NCBI RefSeq assembly: GCF_018399035.1
Contig: NZ_CP073760.1
Coordinates: forward strand, 930,001-994,000
Length of the DNA stretch: 64,000 nt
Direction: 5' to 3'
Source of the DNA: Thiocapsa sp.
GTDB taxonomy: Bacteria; Pseudomonadota; Gammaproteobacteria; Chromatiales; Chromatiaceae
Shown: in pieces, positions 52,591 through 61,255 of the stretch
Layout: each line of letters begins with the position of its first letter
Numbering within the stretch: the first letter of the stretch is position 1
The notes under the pieces: generated by a model
The model's database searches: none
Told to the model about the DNA's origin: nothing
Seen by the model: only the letters and a program-made list of their open reading frames with translations
Made by a program: the position numbers and the translations under genes

Positions 52591-53142
52591 TCACTGCGGT
52601 TTCTTCACGTACGTCGGGAAGGTCGCCCCTTGCTCCCGTATGGCTTGCTCGTAGCCCATCTCACCCTGACGCTGTGCCTTCTTTGCGAGGGCCGTTGCAG
52701 CGGCGAAATCGCCGGAATTGGCGAGCTCCTGCGCATCCTTGATGAGCTTCCCGGTGTCGCGCCACTCGCCCCGGACCGAGCTTGCCTTCTTGCGCGCGGC
52801 CTCGGCTGCGGCGATGGCCTCTTCGGCTTGTTTCGCGGCGTCGGTGTCGACAGTCGCGCCTTGGGCCTGCTCGGCCGCGAAGGTGTCTTGTTTCATCGCC
52901 TTGATGGCCAGCTCGCGCGCCTTCGTGAACTGGCGCTCGGGCATGATCGACTCGGCCTCTTTGATCATGGCCGCGGTATCGGCAGACGCGACGCCTGCAG
53001 TTTCGGCGAGGGCGTGTGCCGCTTTGGCCTCTTCGATCGCCTGCTCGGCTTCGGATCTATGGGTCGCCCATGCACTGGTGACCGGAACGGCGACCAACAG
53101 GCCGCCGATGAAGATCATTCTGACTACACTGCGAATCGACAT
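52591..53142 (-). CDS. soxK: SoxK, SoxXA-binding helical protein
   Basis: 183 residues. A signal peptide (IFIGGLLVAVPVTSAWA) leads to an almost entirely helical Ala/Glu/Lys-rich mature domain (coiled-coil-like: AEQAIEEAKAAHALAETAG, AKQAEEAIAAAEAARKKA). It ends GEMGYEQAIREQGATFPTYV. In Chromatiaceae SoxK (SAXB family) binds SoxX and SoxA and raises their activity. The gene sits between soxA and soxL, which is the basis for the name. Confidence 0.88.
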   Translation of the reverse strand: MSIRSVVRMIFIGGLLVAVPVTSAWATHRSEAEQAIEEAKAAHALAETAGVASADTAAMIKEAESIMPERQFTKARELAIKAMKQDTFAAEQAQGATVDTDAAKQAEEAIAAAEAARKKASSVRGEWRDTGKLIKDAQELANSGDFAAATALAKKAQRQGEMGYEQAIREQGATFPTYVKKPQ

Positions 53143-53227
53143 CGTGTTGGAACTCCTCTCGTGCGCTCTCCGAGGGGGCGCGCCGCGGGGGCGCTCCCCG
53201 TGCCTGTTGCGGCGTTATTGGTGTCGG

Positions 53228-54067
53228 TTATTTGCGTGAACCAGGGCCATTGAGCTCCAAGCCGTTGCTCATGTAGGTCATGAAATACTCAAGGTTACGA
53301 TACTCCTCGCCTTGCAGCGGGAAAGGTGCCGAGCGCACCTGCTCATTGCAGCCTTTGTAGCGCCGGTGCAGGGTGCCCATCTCGCCCCACTTCGAGCGAT
53401 AGACCGGCCAGTGTGTGGTTTGGCCGAATGCCGGGCCCAGCATCTCGGTGCGCAGCGTCGTGCCCGAGTTGCCGAAGTGGCAATGACTGCAGGAGAAATT
53501 GAACTGCCCGCGCCGTGCGAAGTAGAACTCCTTGCCGGCCTGGTAGGCCGCGAGCGCGCGCGGGTCGTCCGCGGGAATCTCCACATTCGTCACCTGGCCG
53601 CGGGATTCGAAGGCCATGTAGGCGGTGATGTCCGCCATCGGCCCCTTCGCGTAATCGAGCGGCTTTTCGCCATTGGCCTCGAGGCACTCGTTGATGACAA
53701 GCGGCAAGGTGATGACCATTCCGCGGTCCTTGTCCCAGTAGGGATAATTGCCGGCGATCGCCGGACCATCCGGGAAGCAGTCCGCGTAGGTCTTGCCGTT
53801 GGCGAACGGCGTGTTCCACATCTCCTCACCGGCACTGAGTGCATTCTCGTAGGGCGGGAATTCCTCGATCGCATCCCAGTTTTCGCGTCCGACCGGGTCA
53901 ATGGAGTAGACACCGTTGGCGAAGTCCTGAAGGGGCACGGATGGGAACCGCTCGGTGAAGTAGGCTTGGAAGATCGCCTTGTCTTCCTCGGGTGTCGAGG
54001 CGAGCGCCGGGGCAGCGAGCGAGCACGCGAGGCCGACAGCGGTGAACGACAGCAATAGCTTTGACAT
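53228..54067 (-). CDS. soxA: SoxA, cytochrome c subunit of L-cysteine S-thiosulfotransferase
   Basis: 279 residues from ATG 54067, which has GGAGG upstream and a clear signal peptide (LLLSFTAVGLACSLAAPALA). One CxxCH heme site is visible (FNFSCSHCHFGNSG). The N-terminal domain has Cys in YADCFPDG and INECLEANG but no second CxxCH, so it is of the mono-heme type. The active-site Cys, which is the heme axial ligand, lies in YKGCNEQVRS. SoxXA couples thiosulfate to the SoxY cysteine in the periplasm. Starts 25 bases after soxX. Confidence 0.95.
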   Translation of the reverse strand: MSKLLLSFTAVGLACSLAAPALASTPEEDKAIFQAYFTERFPSVPLQDFANGVYSIDPVGRENWDAIEEFPPYENALSAGEEMWNTPFANGKTYADCFPDGPAIAGNYPYWDKDRGMVITLPLVINECLEANGEKPLDYAKGPMADITAYMAFESRGQVTNVEIPADDPRALAAYQAGKEFYFARRGQFNFSCSHCHFGNSGTTLRTEMLGPAFGQTTHWPVYRSKWGEMGTLHRRYKGCNEQVRSAPFPLQGEEYRNLEYFMTYMSNGLELNGPGSRK

Positions 54068-54092
54068 TATTGATTTGCCTCCGAAGGTCGCT

Positions 54093-54473
54093 CTAGAGTG
54101 TCCAGACGTATTCGACGACATCCGCGAATTCCTGGTCGGTCAAGATCTCGTGCTTGCCGAACGGCGGCATGGCGGCTTCGGGCGCCTTGACGGTCGCATC
54201 CCAGATCTGGCGAGCGAGGGCTTCCTTGCTCGGGTAGCGGGTTTGCATGGCGATCAAGGCCGGTCCGATGGCTCCGGGGCTCTCGGCGCCGACGATCATA
54301 TGACAGGCGAGACAGTTGCCTTTGCCGCGGTCCTCGGCAATGACCTTGCCTGCTGCAGGATCTCCGTTGAGGTCCAGTTCAGGCATGTCGGCCGCCGCGG
54401 CGATGACGGCAAGTGTGGATAATCCAAGACCAAGAGCAATCGCGCTCGCTCGGATCGGGCGTAGGGACAGCAT
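54093..54473 (-). CDS. soxX: SoxX, mono-heme cytochrome c subunit
   Basis: 126 residues. A signal peptide (IALGLGLSTLAVIAAAA) precedes a small cytochrome c with heme site GNCLACHMI and axial Met in AAMPPFGKHEILT. SoxX accepts electrons from SoxA during thiosulfate conjugation. First gene of the minus-strand soxXAKL unit and divergent from soxB. soxYZ is not in the window. Confidence 0.95.
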   Translation of the reverse strand: MLSLRPIRASAIALGLGLSTLAVIAAAADMPELDLNGDPAAGKVIAEDRGKGNCLACHMIVGAESPGAIGPALIAMQTRYPSKEALARQIWDATVKAPEAAMPPFGKHEILTDQEFADVVEYVWTL

Positions 54474-54810
54474 GTGTGTAGCCTCCTAAGGTCTCTGCTG
54501 TAACGACATGGCTCGGAGTTGCTCCGCAGCCTGTTTTCTTGTCTGATCTCCGCGTCGTCGCGCGGTCATCCCGCGGTCGTTCGGTGACGCCGCGATGTTC
54601 TGTCGGACGAATCCTAACACGTCGAATTGAAAATGTCCGACGCCCGAAGTGCGGTGTAAGACGAGAATATCCAGAGACGTCAATCTGACGCGAAGCGGGC
54701 TCGGCGATGGCATTCGAGACCCATGACCGGGCATACTAGTCGGGATTCACCACGCCGCCGGCCCCAGCGGCAGGGGGCGCACTTGCAGCCAAACGGAGGA
54801 CTCAAAAACA
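54474..54810. promoter_or_regulatory. Divergent promoter region of soxXAKL and soxB
   Basis: 337 bases between two oppositely oriented sox units. A dyad GTCGGAC (54602-54608) / GTCCGAC (54635-54641) flanks a relatively AT-rich block (AATTGAAAAT) and is the best candidate operator. A regulator such as SoxR or a two-component system could bind here, but no consensus is known to me for this family. No small gene is seen. Confidence 0.5.
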
Positions 54811-56589
54811 ATGTCACTTTCAAGACGTGAATTCATGCGACTCATGGGCATCGCCGGTGCCGCCGGGATGTTCCCCGCGTCGGCCTTCGCGGCAAAGCGG
54901 ATGCCGGCCGATCTGTACGAGGTCCCGAAGTTCGGCAATGTCACCCTCCTGCACATCACCGACACACACGCGCAATTGAATCCGGTCTATTTCCGCGAGC
55001 CGAGCGTCAACCTCGGCATCGGGCCGGCCTTCGGAAAGGCTCCGCACGTGGTGGGCGAGGCGTTTTTAAAGCACTTCGGTGTCGATCCGGGCGGGATCGA
55101 GGCGCATGCTCTCACCTTCCTCGATTTCGACGCCGGTGCGGAGCAATACGGCGCGGTCGGCGGCTTCGCCCATCTCAAGACGCTGGTGGATCGCGTCCGC
55201 GCCGAGCGCGGCGACGGCAACAGCTTGCTGCTGGACGGCGGAGACACTTGGCAGGGCTCGGGGACGGCCTACTGGACCCGCGGCATGGACATGGTCGGCG
55301 CCACCAACCTGCTCGGCGTCGACGTCATGACCGGTCACTGGGAGTTCACCTATCTCGACGAGGAGGTCATCAAGAACGTCGGCGAATTCAAAGGCGACTT
55401 CGTCGCTCAGAACGTCAAGGTCCGCGAAGAAGCGCTCTTCGACTACCGCTTCGCGGACTTCCCCGGCTTCGACGAAGACCTCGGGCGCGCCTTCAAGCCC
55501 TACACCATCAAAGAGGTCGGCGGCGTGAAGGTCGCGGTGGTCGGTCAGGCATTCCCTTACACCCCGATTGCCAACCCGCAGCGCTTCATGCCGGACTGGA
55601 CCTTCGGCATCGACGACAGCTCGATGCAGGATGTCGTCGATCGGGTGCGCGAGGAGGAGAAGCCGGACCTGGTGGTCGTGCTCTCGCACAACGGCATGGA
55701 CGTGGATCTGAAGATGGCCTCGCGCGTCACCGGCATCGACGTCATCTTCGGCGGTCATACCCACGACGGGATGCCGGCACCGACCATCGTCGAGAACGCC
55801 TCGGGTAAGACGCTCGTCACCAACGCAGGCTCCAACGGCAAATTCCTCGGCGTGATGGACATGGAGGTGAAGGACGGCAAGCTGCAGGATTTCCGCTATC
55901 GTCTGCTGCCGGTGTTCTCCAACCTGCTGGCCCCGAATGCCGAAATGGTCGAGTACATCACCGGAGTGCGCGCACCCTACAAGGCCCAGCTCGAAGAAGA
56001 ACTGGCGACCGCGGAGGAGACGCTGTTTCGTCGCGGCAACTTCAACGGCACCTTCGATCAGGTCATCTGCGACGCGCTGCGCAAGGTCAACGACGCCCAG
56101 ATCAGCCTCTCGCCGGGCTTCCGATGGGGCACGACCGTGCTGCCGGGTCAGAAGATCACCATGGACAACGTCATGGATCAGACCTGCATCACCTACCCGG
56201 AGACCTACCGGCGCGAGATGACCGGTGCGGAGATCAAGCTGATCCTCGAAGACGTGTGCGACAACCTCTTCAATCCGGACCCCTACGTCCAGCAGGGCGG
56301 TGACATGGTCCGCCTCGGCGGGTTGGACTATGTCTGCGATCCGACCGCTTCGATGGGCGATCGCATCCTTGACATGGCACTCGACGACGGCACCAAGATC
56401 GAGGCCGACAAGACCTACGTGGTCGCCGGCTGGGCAACGGTCGGCAGCCAGTCGCCGGGCGAGCCGATCTGGGAGACGGTCGCGACCTATCTGCGCGACA
56501 TCAAGACCGTGAAGATCGAGAAGCTGAACACGCCGAAGCTCAAGAACGTGACCGGCAATCCGGGCATCGCGGATTACCCCTTTATGTGA
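54811..56589 (+). CDS. soxB: SoxB, dimanganese sulfate thiol esterase
   Basis: 592 residues. A Tat signal (SRREFMRLMGIAGAAGMFPA) exports the folded enzyme. Metallophosphatase-like metal motifs: LLHITDTHAQLNP, LLDGGDTWQGSGT, VVVLSHNGMDVD and IFGGHTHDGMPAP. The 5'-nucleotidase-like C-terminal domain ends near SQSPGEPIWETVATYL. SoxB releases sulfate from SoxY-Cys-S-SO3 in the periplasm. It is transcribed divergently from soxXAKL, as in Allochromatium vinosum. A strong hairpin follows the stop. Confidence 0.98.
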   Translation: MSLSRREFMRLMGIAGAAGMFPASAFAAKRMPADLYEVPKFGNVTLLHITDTHAQLNPVYFREPSVNLGIGPAFGKAPHVVGEAFLKHFGVDPGGIEAHALTFLDFDAGAEQYGAVGGFAHLKTLVDRVRAERGDGNSLLLDGGDTWQGSGTAYWTRGMDMVGATNLLGVDVMTGHWEFTYLDEEVIKNVGEFKGDFVAQNVKVREEALFDYRFADFPGFDEDLGRAFKPYTIKEVGGVKVAVVGQAFPYTPIANPQRFMPDWTFGIDDSSMQDVVDRVREEEKPDLVVVLSHNGMDVDLKMASRVTGIDVIFGGHTHDGMPAPTIVENASGKTLVTNAGSNGKFLGVMDMEVKDGKLQDFRYRLLPVFSNLLAPNAEMVEYITGVRAPYKAQLEEELATAEETLFRRGNFNGTFDQVICDALRKVNDAQISLSPGFRWGTTVLPGQKITMDNVMDQTCITYPETYRREMTGAEIKLILEDVCDNLFNPDPYVQQGGDMVRLGGLDYVCDPTASMGDRILDMALDDGTKIEADKTYVVAGWATVGSQSPGEPIWETVATYLRDIKTVKIEKLNTPKLKNVTGNPGIADYPFM

Positions 56590-56594
56590 ACGCT

Positions 56595-56628
56595 GCGGGG
56601 TCGGCGGCTGGACGCCGTCCGACCCCGC
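56595..56628 (+). terminator. Strong hairpin after soxB
   Basis: GCGGGGTCGG (56595-56604) pairs with CCGACCCCGC (56619-56628); an inner CGGC/GCCG extends the stem past a single bulged T. It begins 6 bases after the soxB stop. No T-run follows. Confidence 0.65.
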
Positions 56629-57073
56629 CCCGACCCGCGGCGGATCGCCCCGTTCGGGTGTCCGTCGCGGGCCACCCCCGCCGTCCACCCGATCCCCCAG
56701 TCAAATGGCTCGACGAGAGCATGCCCTTTCCAGGCGTGGTCGTTGTCATTTTGGGCTCGGTGTGAACGGAGTTGCTGCAACGTGACAAAACGAACCCCCG
56801 CGCAGCACCTTCGGATTAAACAATTCTTCGGATAGATAGAAAGAATGCATGGATCATTGACGCAGTACCGCCCGACCAACACAATCGCGCGTTCTCCGAC
56901 ACCGCCGATCGCCTGATCGCGTCATCCCATCGGGGAGACTGCGCCCCTGTCCGCCGAGACCTCCCGGGTGCCGTAGGTCCGGATCCCATGTGCCTTTTTT
57001 TAGACACCGATCGATGGTGTCTCTTCCTGCGTGCATCGGACGATCAAAAACAACCGCCTCCAAAGGTACCCTT
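56629..57073. other. Intergenic region upstream of DUF485-actP
   Basis: 445 bases without a supported gene. AT-rich patches lie at about 56815-56855. A dyad AGACACC-GATCGAT-GGTGTCT lies at 57002-57022 directly after a run of seven T, 50 bases before the DUF485 start: a likely operator or leader hairpin for the acetate-transport operon. Confidence 0.5.
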
Positions 57074-57382
57074 ATGAAGCAACACACGGTCGATGCCATC
57101 ACGGCACATCCGCGTTATCAGGAGCTGATCGGCGCGCGCAAGCGCTTTGCTTGGAGCCTGACCGCAGCCATCCTGATCATCTATTACGGATTCATCCTTG
57201 TCATCGCCTTCGAGCCGGCGTGGCTGGCCATTCCGGTGGCCGAAGGCTGGACCATGACCGTCGGCATGCCGGTGGGCATCCTGATCATCTTGAGTGCCTT
57301 CATCCTCACCGGCATCTACGTGGCCCGTGCGAACGGGCAGTTCGATCGTCTCACCAAAGAGATCCAGGAGGATTTCGAATGA
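57074..57382 (+). CDS. DUF485 small membrane protein (YjcH-like)
   Basis: 102 residues from ATG 57074. Two membrane helices (about 31-50, [19 protein letters not shown], and 65-85, [22 protein letters not shown]) joined by [17 protein letters not shown]-terminal IDA-like segment [16 protein letters not shown] is typical of DUF485. The stop overlaps the actP start (ATGA). In E. coli the homologue yjcH lies between acs and actP. Probably an accessory subunit of the symporter. Confidence 0.93.
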   Translation: MKQHTVDAITAHPRYQELIGARKRFAWSLTAAILIIYYGFILVIAFEPAWLAIPVAEGWTMTVGMPVGILIILSAFILTGIYVARANGQFDRLTKEIQEDFE

Positions 57383-59112
57383 CACGTCTCGGAATTTGGG
57401 GCGTGTTTGCTGCCCTCATGGTCCCCTTCGGAATCGCTGCCGCGCCTGCCTTGACGGGCACCGTCGTTCAGAGCAGCGTGAACGTCACGGCCATCGTGAT
57501 GTTCGGCATCTTTGTCGGCGCGACCCTGGGCATCACCTATTGGGCATCCAAGCGGACACGCTCCGCGAGTGACTTCTATACCGCCGGTGGCGGCATTACC
57601 GGCATGCAGAACGGCTTGGCCATCGCCGGCGACTTCATGTCCGCAGCCTCCTTTCTGGGTATCTCCGGCCTGGTCTTCGCGACCGGCTACGACGGACTGA
57701 TCTACTCCATCGGCTTCCTCGTCGGCTGGCCGGTGATCATGTTCCTCATGGCCGAGCAGATCCGCAACCTCGGCAAGTTCACCTTCGCCGACGTGACTTC
57801 GTATCGCTTCGGTCAGACCAAGATCCGCACCATGGCGGCCATCTCGTCCTTGGTCGTGGTCGCCTTCTACCTGATCGCTCAGATGGTCGGTGCGGGCAAG
57901 CTGATTCAGTTGCTGTTCGGGTTGGAGTACTGGGTCGCCGTCGTTTCCGTCGGGCTCCTGATGATGACCTACGTCATCTTCGGCGGCATGACCGCAACGA
58001 CCTGGGTGCAGATCATCAAGGCCGTTTTGCTGCTCTCGGGTGCGACCTTCATGGCCATTGCCGCGCTCGCCGTCTTCAACTTCTCCCCCGAGGAGATGTT
58101 TAGACAGGCCGTGGAAATCAGCCCGGTAGGCGACGCCATCATGGGCCCCGGCTCTTTGGTCAAGGATCCGATCAACGCCATCTCGCTGGGTCTGGCCCTG
58201 ATGTTCGGTACCGCCGGTCTGCCGCATATCCTCATGCGGTTTTTCACCGTCCCGAATGCCAAAGAGGCCCGTAAATCGGTCTTCTACGCCACAGGCTTCA
58301 TCGGCTATTTCTACATCTTGACCTTCATCATCGGCTTCGCAGCGATCGTGCTGTTGTCGCAGAACCCGCAGTTCTTCAAGCCCGAGGCGCTTGCGGCAGA
58401 CGGCTCCGTGATCAAGGAGCAGTTGATTAGCGGCCTGTTGGGCGGCACCAACATGGTCGCCATCAACCTGGCCGAAGCGGTCGGCGGAAACCTCTTCCTC
58501 GGCTTCATCTCGGCGGTCGCCTTCGCGACCATCCTCGCCGTGGTCGCAGGTCTCACCCTCGCCGGAGCATCGGCGATCTCGCACGATCTCTACGCCAACG
58601 TGATCGCGCGCGGTCGCAGCAACGAGACGACCGAGATCCGCGTCTCGCGCTTCGCGACGCTGGGCCTTGGCGTGCTCGCGATCGGTCTGGGCATCGCATT
58701 CGAATCCCAGAACGTCGCCTTCATGGTCGGATTGGCCTTCGCGATCGCGGCGAGCGCCAACTTCCCGGTGCTGGTGGCCTCGATCTTCTGGAGCAAGATG
58801 ACCACGCGCGGTGCGATGATCGGCGGTTTCGCCGGGCTCTTCAGCGCGGTCGGCCTCACGGTCGTCTCCAAGGCGGTATGGGGCGACGTGCTCGGCTTCA
58901 CGGCGGTCAATGCAGAGGGTGTTGCGGTTCCGATCGGTCTGATTCCGCTCGACAACCCGGCGATCATCTCGATCCCGATCGCCTTCTTCTGCATCTGGTT
59001 CTTCTCGGTCCTCGACAACTCCGAGCGCGCCAAGATCGATCGAGCGGCCTATCCCGCCCAGCGGATCCGTTGCGAAACCGGCATCGGCGCAGAGGGCGCA
59101 GCAAGCCACTAA
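57379..59112 (+). CDS. actP: ActP-like cation/acetate symporter (SSS family)
   Basis: 577 residues from ATG 57379. A short cleavable-looking signal ([16 protein letters not shown]), as in E. coli ActP, precedes about 13 membrane helices. Family landmarks: [93 protein letters not shown]. It imports acetate or related short acids with Na+ or H+, consistent with photo-organotrophic acetate use by purple sulfur bacteria. No acs gene is adjacent. Confidence 0.95.
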   Translation: MTRLGIWGVFAALMVPFGIAAAPALTGTVVQSSVNVTAIVMFGIFVGATLGITYWASKRTRSASDFYTAGGGITGMQNGLAIAGDFMSAASFLGISGLVFATGYDGLIYSIGFLVGWPVIMFLMAEQIRNLGKFTFADVTSYRFGQTKIRTMAAISSLVVVAFYLIAQMVGAGKLIQLLFGLEYWVAVVSVGLLMMTYVIFGGMTATTWVQIIKAVLLLSGATFMAIAALAVFNFSPEEMFRQAVEISPVGDAIMGPGSLVKDPINAISLGLALMFGTAGLPHILMRFFTVPNAKEARKSVFYATGFIGYFYILTFIIGFAAIVLLSQNPQFFKPEALAADGSVIKEQLISGLLGGTNMVAINLAEAVGGNLFLGFISAVAFATILAVVAGLTLAGASAISHDLYANVIARGRSNETTEIRVSRFATLGLGVLAIGLGIAFESQNVAFMVGLAFAIAASANFPVLVASIFWSKMTTRGAMIGGFAGLFSAVGLTVVSKAVWGDVLGFTAVNAEGVAVPIGLIPLDNPAIISIPIAFFCIWFFSVLDNSERAKIDRAAYPAQRIRCETGIGAEGAASH

Positions 59113-59129
59113 GCCGCGACGAAAACGTA

Positions 59130-59158
59130 GGATGGGTAGAGCGAAGCGAAACCCATCC
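59130..59158. repeat. REP-like hairpin (GTAGGATGGGT type)
   Basis: GTAG followed by GGATGGGT (59130-59137) and its complement ACCCATCC (59151-59158) with AGAGCGAAGCGAA in the loop. This is the common REP palindrome layout with a conserved GTAGG head, 18 bases after the actP stop. Confidence 0.7.
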
Positions 59159-59182
59159 TCCCCGCGCTGCGGGGGTCGTTCA

Positions 59183-59241
59183 CAAGGCGCCGGGTGTCCG
59201 TTGACTTGCCGAGGGCAGATCAACGGACACCCGGCGCCTTG
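59183..59241. repeat. 22-base perfect inverted repeat
   Basis: 59183-59204 and 59220-59241 are exact complements (arms start CAAGGCGCCGGGTGTCCGTT), with a 15-base loop. The stem is very GC-rich and lies between actP and the cysteine desulfurase. No T-run follows, so it is a structural repeat or a strong bidirectional terminator rather than a classical one. Confidence 0.9.
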
Positions 59242-59327
59242 CGTATCGACCACACCTAAGGCTTACTTGGCTGCCCCAAACGGCGACCCGTCGATGTCGA
59301 CACCCAACCCGCCATCAGCCAAACACC

Positions 59328-60479
59328 ATGCAACCGCTCTACTTCGATACCGCCGCAACCACCGCGGTCGATCCGCACGTCATCGAGGACATGATCGATG
59401 TCCTGCGCAACGTCCCCGGCAATCCCTCCTCGACAACTCACCCGCAAGGCCGAGCCGCAGCGCAACATGTCGAGGCCGCGCGCGCGGCGGTCGCCGCGGA
59501 GCTCGGATGCGACGTCGACGAGGTCATCTTCACGGCCGGCGCGACCGAGGCGAACAACCTCGCGCTGCGCGGCATCGCCTTGGCGTATCGCGCGCATGGG
59601 CAGCATCTGGTCACCTCCGCGATCGAGCACAAAGCCGTGCTCGCCTGCTGTCGGGCTTTGGAGTCCGAAGGCGTGGAAACCACCTACGTGAAACCGAGCC
59701 GCGGCGGCTGGGTGACGCCCGAGTCCATCGTCGCGGCCCTGCGCCCGGATACCCTGATGGTCTCGCTGATGCACACCAACAACGAAACCGGTGTCATGCA
59801 GCCGATCGCCGAGGTCGCCGCCGCGGTCGCCGAGGCCGGTGTCCTGTTGCATGTCGATGCGGCGCAAGGCGCGGGTAGATTCGCGATCGACCTCACGCAG
59901 ACGCCAATCGACCTCCTGTCGCTCTCCGCGCACAAATTCTACGGACCGAAAGGCGTCGGCTGCCTCGTCGTGCGCGACCGCCGGCATGTCCGGCTTCAAC
60001 CGCTGATGGACGGCGGGGCCCAGGAATACGGACTGCGCCCCGGGACACTCGCGACCCATCAGATCGTGGGCCTGAGCAGTGCGCTCACCCGTGCCGCGGC
60101 ACGTCGCGAGCAGGATCTCCGGCTTGTCACCGGGCTGAAGCAGCGTTTTCTGCAGGGTCTCGGCGAGGATCTCCGCTTCCACATCAACGGCGACCCGGCC
60201 CGGACATCGCCCTACATCATCAACCTCTCCTTCGAGGGCGTGCCGAGCGACGCACTCATCAATCAGCTCGCCGAGGAGATCGCGATCGGCTCCGGATCCG
60301 CCTGCTCCTCCGGCGCGATCGAGCCCTCTCACGTCCTGCGTGCGATGGGAATCGAGGAGGGTGCTTTGTACGGCGCGGTGCGTATCAGCTTCAGTCGCGA
60401 CCACACCGAGGCACAGATCGACCAAGCCGCCGACGCCCTACGACAGGCCCTCGCACGGATTCGTGACTTGCAGGATTGA
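59328..60479 (+). CDS. Cysteine desulfurase (NifS/IscS-like, candidate DndA/SspA)
   Basis: 383 residues. PLP-enzyme landmarks: FDTAATTAVDPHV, TAGATEANNLAL, SAIEHKAVL (His101), TNNETGVMQP, HVDAAQGAGRF (Asp177), SLSAHKFYGPKGVG with PLP Lys203, and the mobile loop GSGSACSSGAIEPSHVL with catalytic Cys326. The loop length is of NifS/IscS type. It removes sulfur from cysteine for iron-sulfur clusters, tRNA thiolation or DNA phosphorothioation. There is no iscR/iscU neighbour, whereas a DUF4007 (SspB-like) gene lies 2.2 kb downstream, so a role as sulfur donor in a DNA phosphorothioation system is suggested but unproven. Confidence 0.9.
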   Translation: MQPLYFDTAATTAVDPHVIEDMIDVLRNVPGNPSSTTHPQGRAAAQHVEAARAAVAAELGCDVDEVIFTAGATEANNLALRGIALAYRAHGQHLVTSAIEHKAVLACCRALESEGVETTYVKPSRGGWVTPESIVAALRPDTLMVSLMHTNNETGVMQPIAEVAAAVAEAGVLLHVDAAQGAGRFAIDLTQTPIDLLSLSAHKFYGPKGVGCLVVRDRRHVRLQPLMDGGAQEYGLRPGTLATHQIVGLSSALTRAAARREQDLRLVTGLKQRFLQGLGEDLRFHINGDPARTSPYIINLSFEGVPSDALINQLAEEIAIGSGSACSSGAIEPSHVLRAMGIEEGALYGAVRISFSRDHTEAQIDQAADALRQALARIRDLQD

Positions 60480-60504
60480 CTGGCACCTAATCCTATGCTC
60501 AATT
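60476..60504 (+). promoter_or_regulatory. Possible promoter of the toxin-antitoxin pair
   Basis: TTGACT (60476-60481), overlapping the preceding stop codon, and TCAATT (60499-60504) are spaced 17 bases apart, 28 bases ahead of the GTG start at 60533. The -10 is weak. An AGTAC direct repeat next to it (60506-60521) may be the antitoxin operator. Confidence 0.35.
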
Positions 60505-60532
60505 AAGTACCAAAAGCAGTACGGGAGCAAAC

Positions 60533-60802
60533 GTGAACAGCATTCCAGCTCAAGACATCAAGCGCCGTGGGATCTCCGCCGTTGACGAGGCACTCCGCGA
60601 GGGCCCGGTCCATATCATCAAGAACAACCGCCCGAGCTATGTCGTGCTCAGTGAAGCGGCCTATGCTGAGCTGTTGGAGTCCTACTGTGACGCGGCGAGA
60701 GAACGCCTACGTGAGTCTTTGGCAGATCTTGAGGCCGGCCGAACAAACCGCTACGAGGATGCCGATGCGTTGATGCAGGGGCTCGACGGCGACGAGTCAT
60801 GA
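60533..60802 (+). CDS. Phd/YefM-type antitoxin
   Basis: 89 residues from GTG 60533 (GGAG nearby). N-terminal DNA-binding part IPAQDIKRRGISAVDEALREGPVHIIKNNRPSYVVLSEAAYAELLE is the Phd/YefM fold (the 'VVLS..AY..L' signature). The acidic C-terminus should bind and neutralise the toxin. Its stop overlaps the toxin start (ATGA at 60799). Confidence 0.92.
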   Translation: MNSIPAQDIKRRGISAVDEALREGPVHIIKNNRPSYVVLSEAAYAELLESYCDAARERLRESLADLEAGRTNRYEDADALMQGLDGDES

Positions 60803-61077
60803 GCTTCGCGCTGGTCACAACCCAGCACTTCGAGCGTCGCACACGCAAGTTTGTTCGCAAGCATCCCGATCTGCGCCCCGCTTTGCGGGATACCCTGGAC
60901 GATCTCAGCCGAGATCCCTTCCAAGCCAAGCTCAAGCTGCATCCACTCTCCGGCAATCTGGCCGGAGTACAGGCTGTCAGCCTGACCTATGCGTACCGAC
61001 TCACTTTGCTGTTAAGGGTGACCGAGCAGGAGGTCGTCCTGCTCGACATCGGCACCCACGACGAGGTCTATTGTTGA
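60799..61077 (+). CDS. RelE/ParE-superfamily toxin
   Basis: 92 residues: FERRTRKFVRKHPDLRPALRDTLDDLSRDPFQAKLKLHPLSGNLAGVQAVSLTYAYRLTLLLRV, ending VVLLDIGTHDEVYC. This is the RelE/ParE/YafQ-like fold with the 'PLSGNLAGVQAVSLTYAYRLT' core and the 'LLDIGTHDEVY' strand. The terminal HDEVY-type end is typical of YafQ/HigB-like mRNA interferases or ParE. Coupled with the upstream antitoxin; likely targets translation or gyrase. Confidence 0.9.
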   Translation: MSFALVTTQHFERRTRKFVRKHPDLRPALRDTLDDLSRDPFQAKLKLHPLSGNLAGVQAVSLTYAYRLTLLLRVTEQEVVLLDIGTHDEVYC

Positions 61078-61114
61078 AGATCTGTCTCCGCCAAGGACGT
61101 TGAGCGTTGGGCCG

Positions 61115-61172
61115 AGACCCGCTATGCGGTGTCACGCACGCCCCCTGGGGCTCCGCGCCACGTGCCACGAAG
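61115..61172. repeat. Dispersed intergenic repeat, copy 2
   Basis: Matches 13397-13454 at about four of five bases (GACCCGCTATGCGGTGTCAC here). It lies in the 178-base gap after the toxin gene. The leading inverted repeat of copy 1 is degraded in this copy. Confidence 0.65.
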
Positions 61173-61255
61173 GCGCGAATCACAACCAGCCATGGAATCG
61201 CTCACGGAGACACGGAAACAGGCGCGTCAATGGAACCGACGCGTCATCCGCAAGA

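Noticed and set aside
55066..56688. 540-codon minus-strand frame opposite soxB
   Set aside because: Antisense shadow of soxB.
57316..59253. 645-codon minus-strand frame opposite actP
   Set aside because: Antisense shadow of a secure membrane transporter; composition is Asp/Arg/His-rich without hydrophobic core or motifs.
59328..60479. Cysteine desulfurase considered as iscS of an ISC operon
   Set aside because: No iscR, iscU, iscA, hscBA or fdx genes are adjacent.
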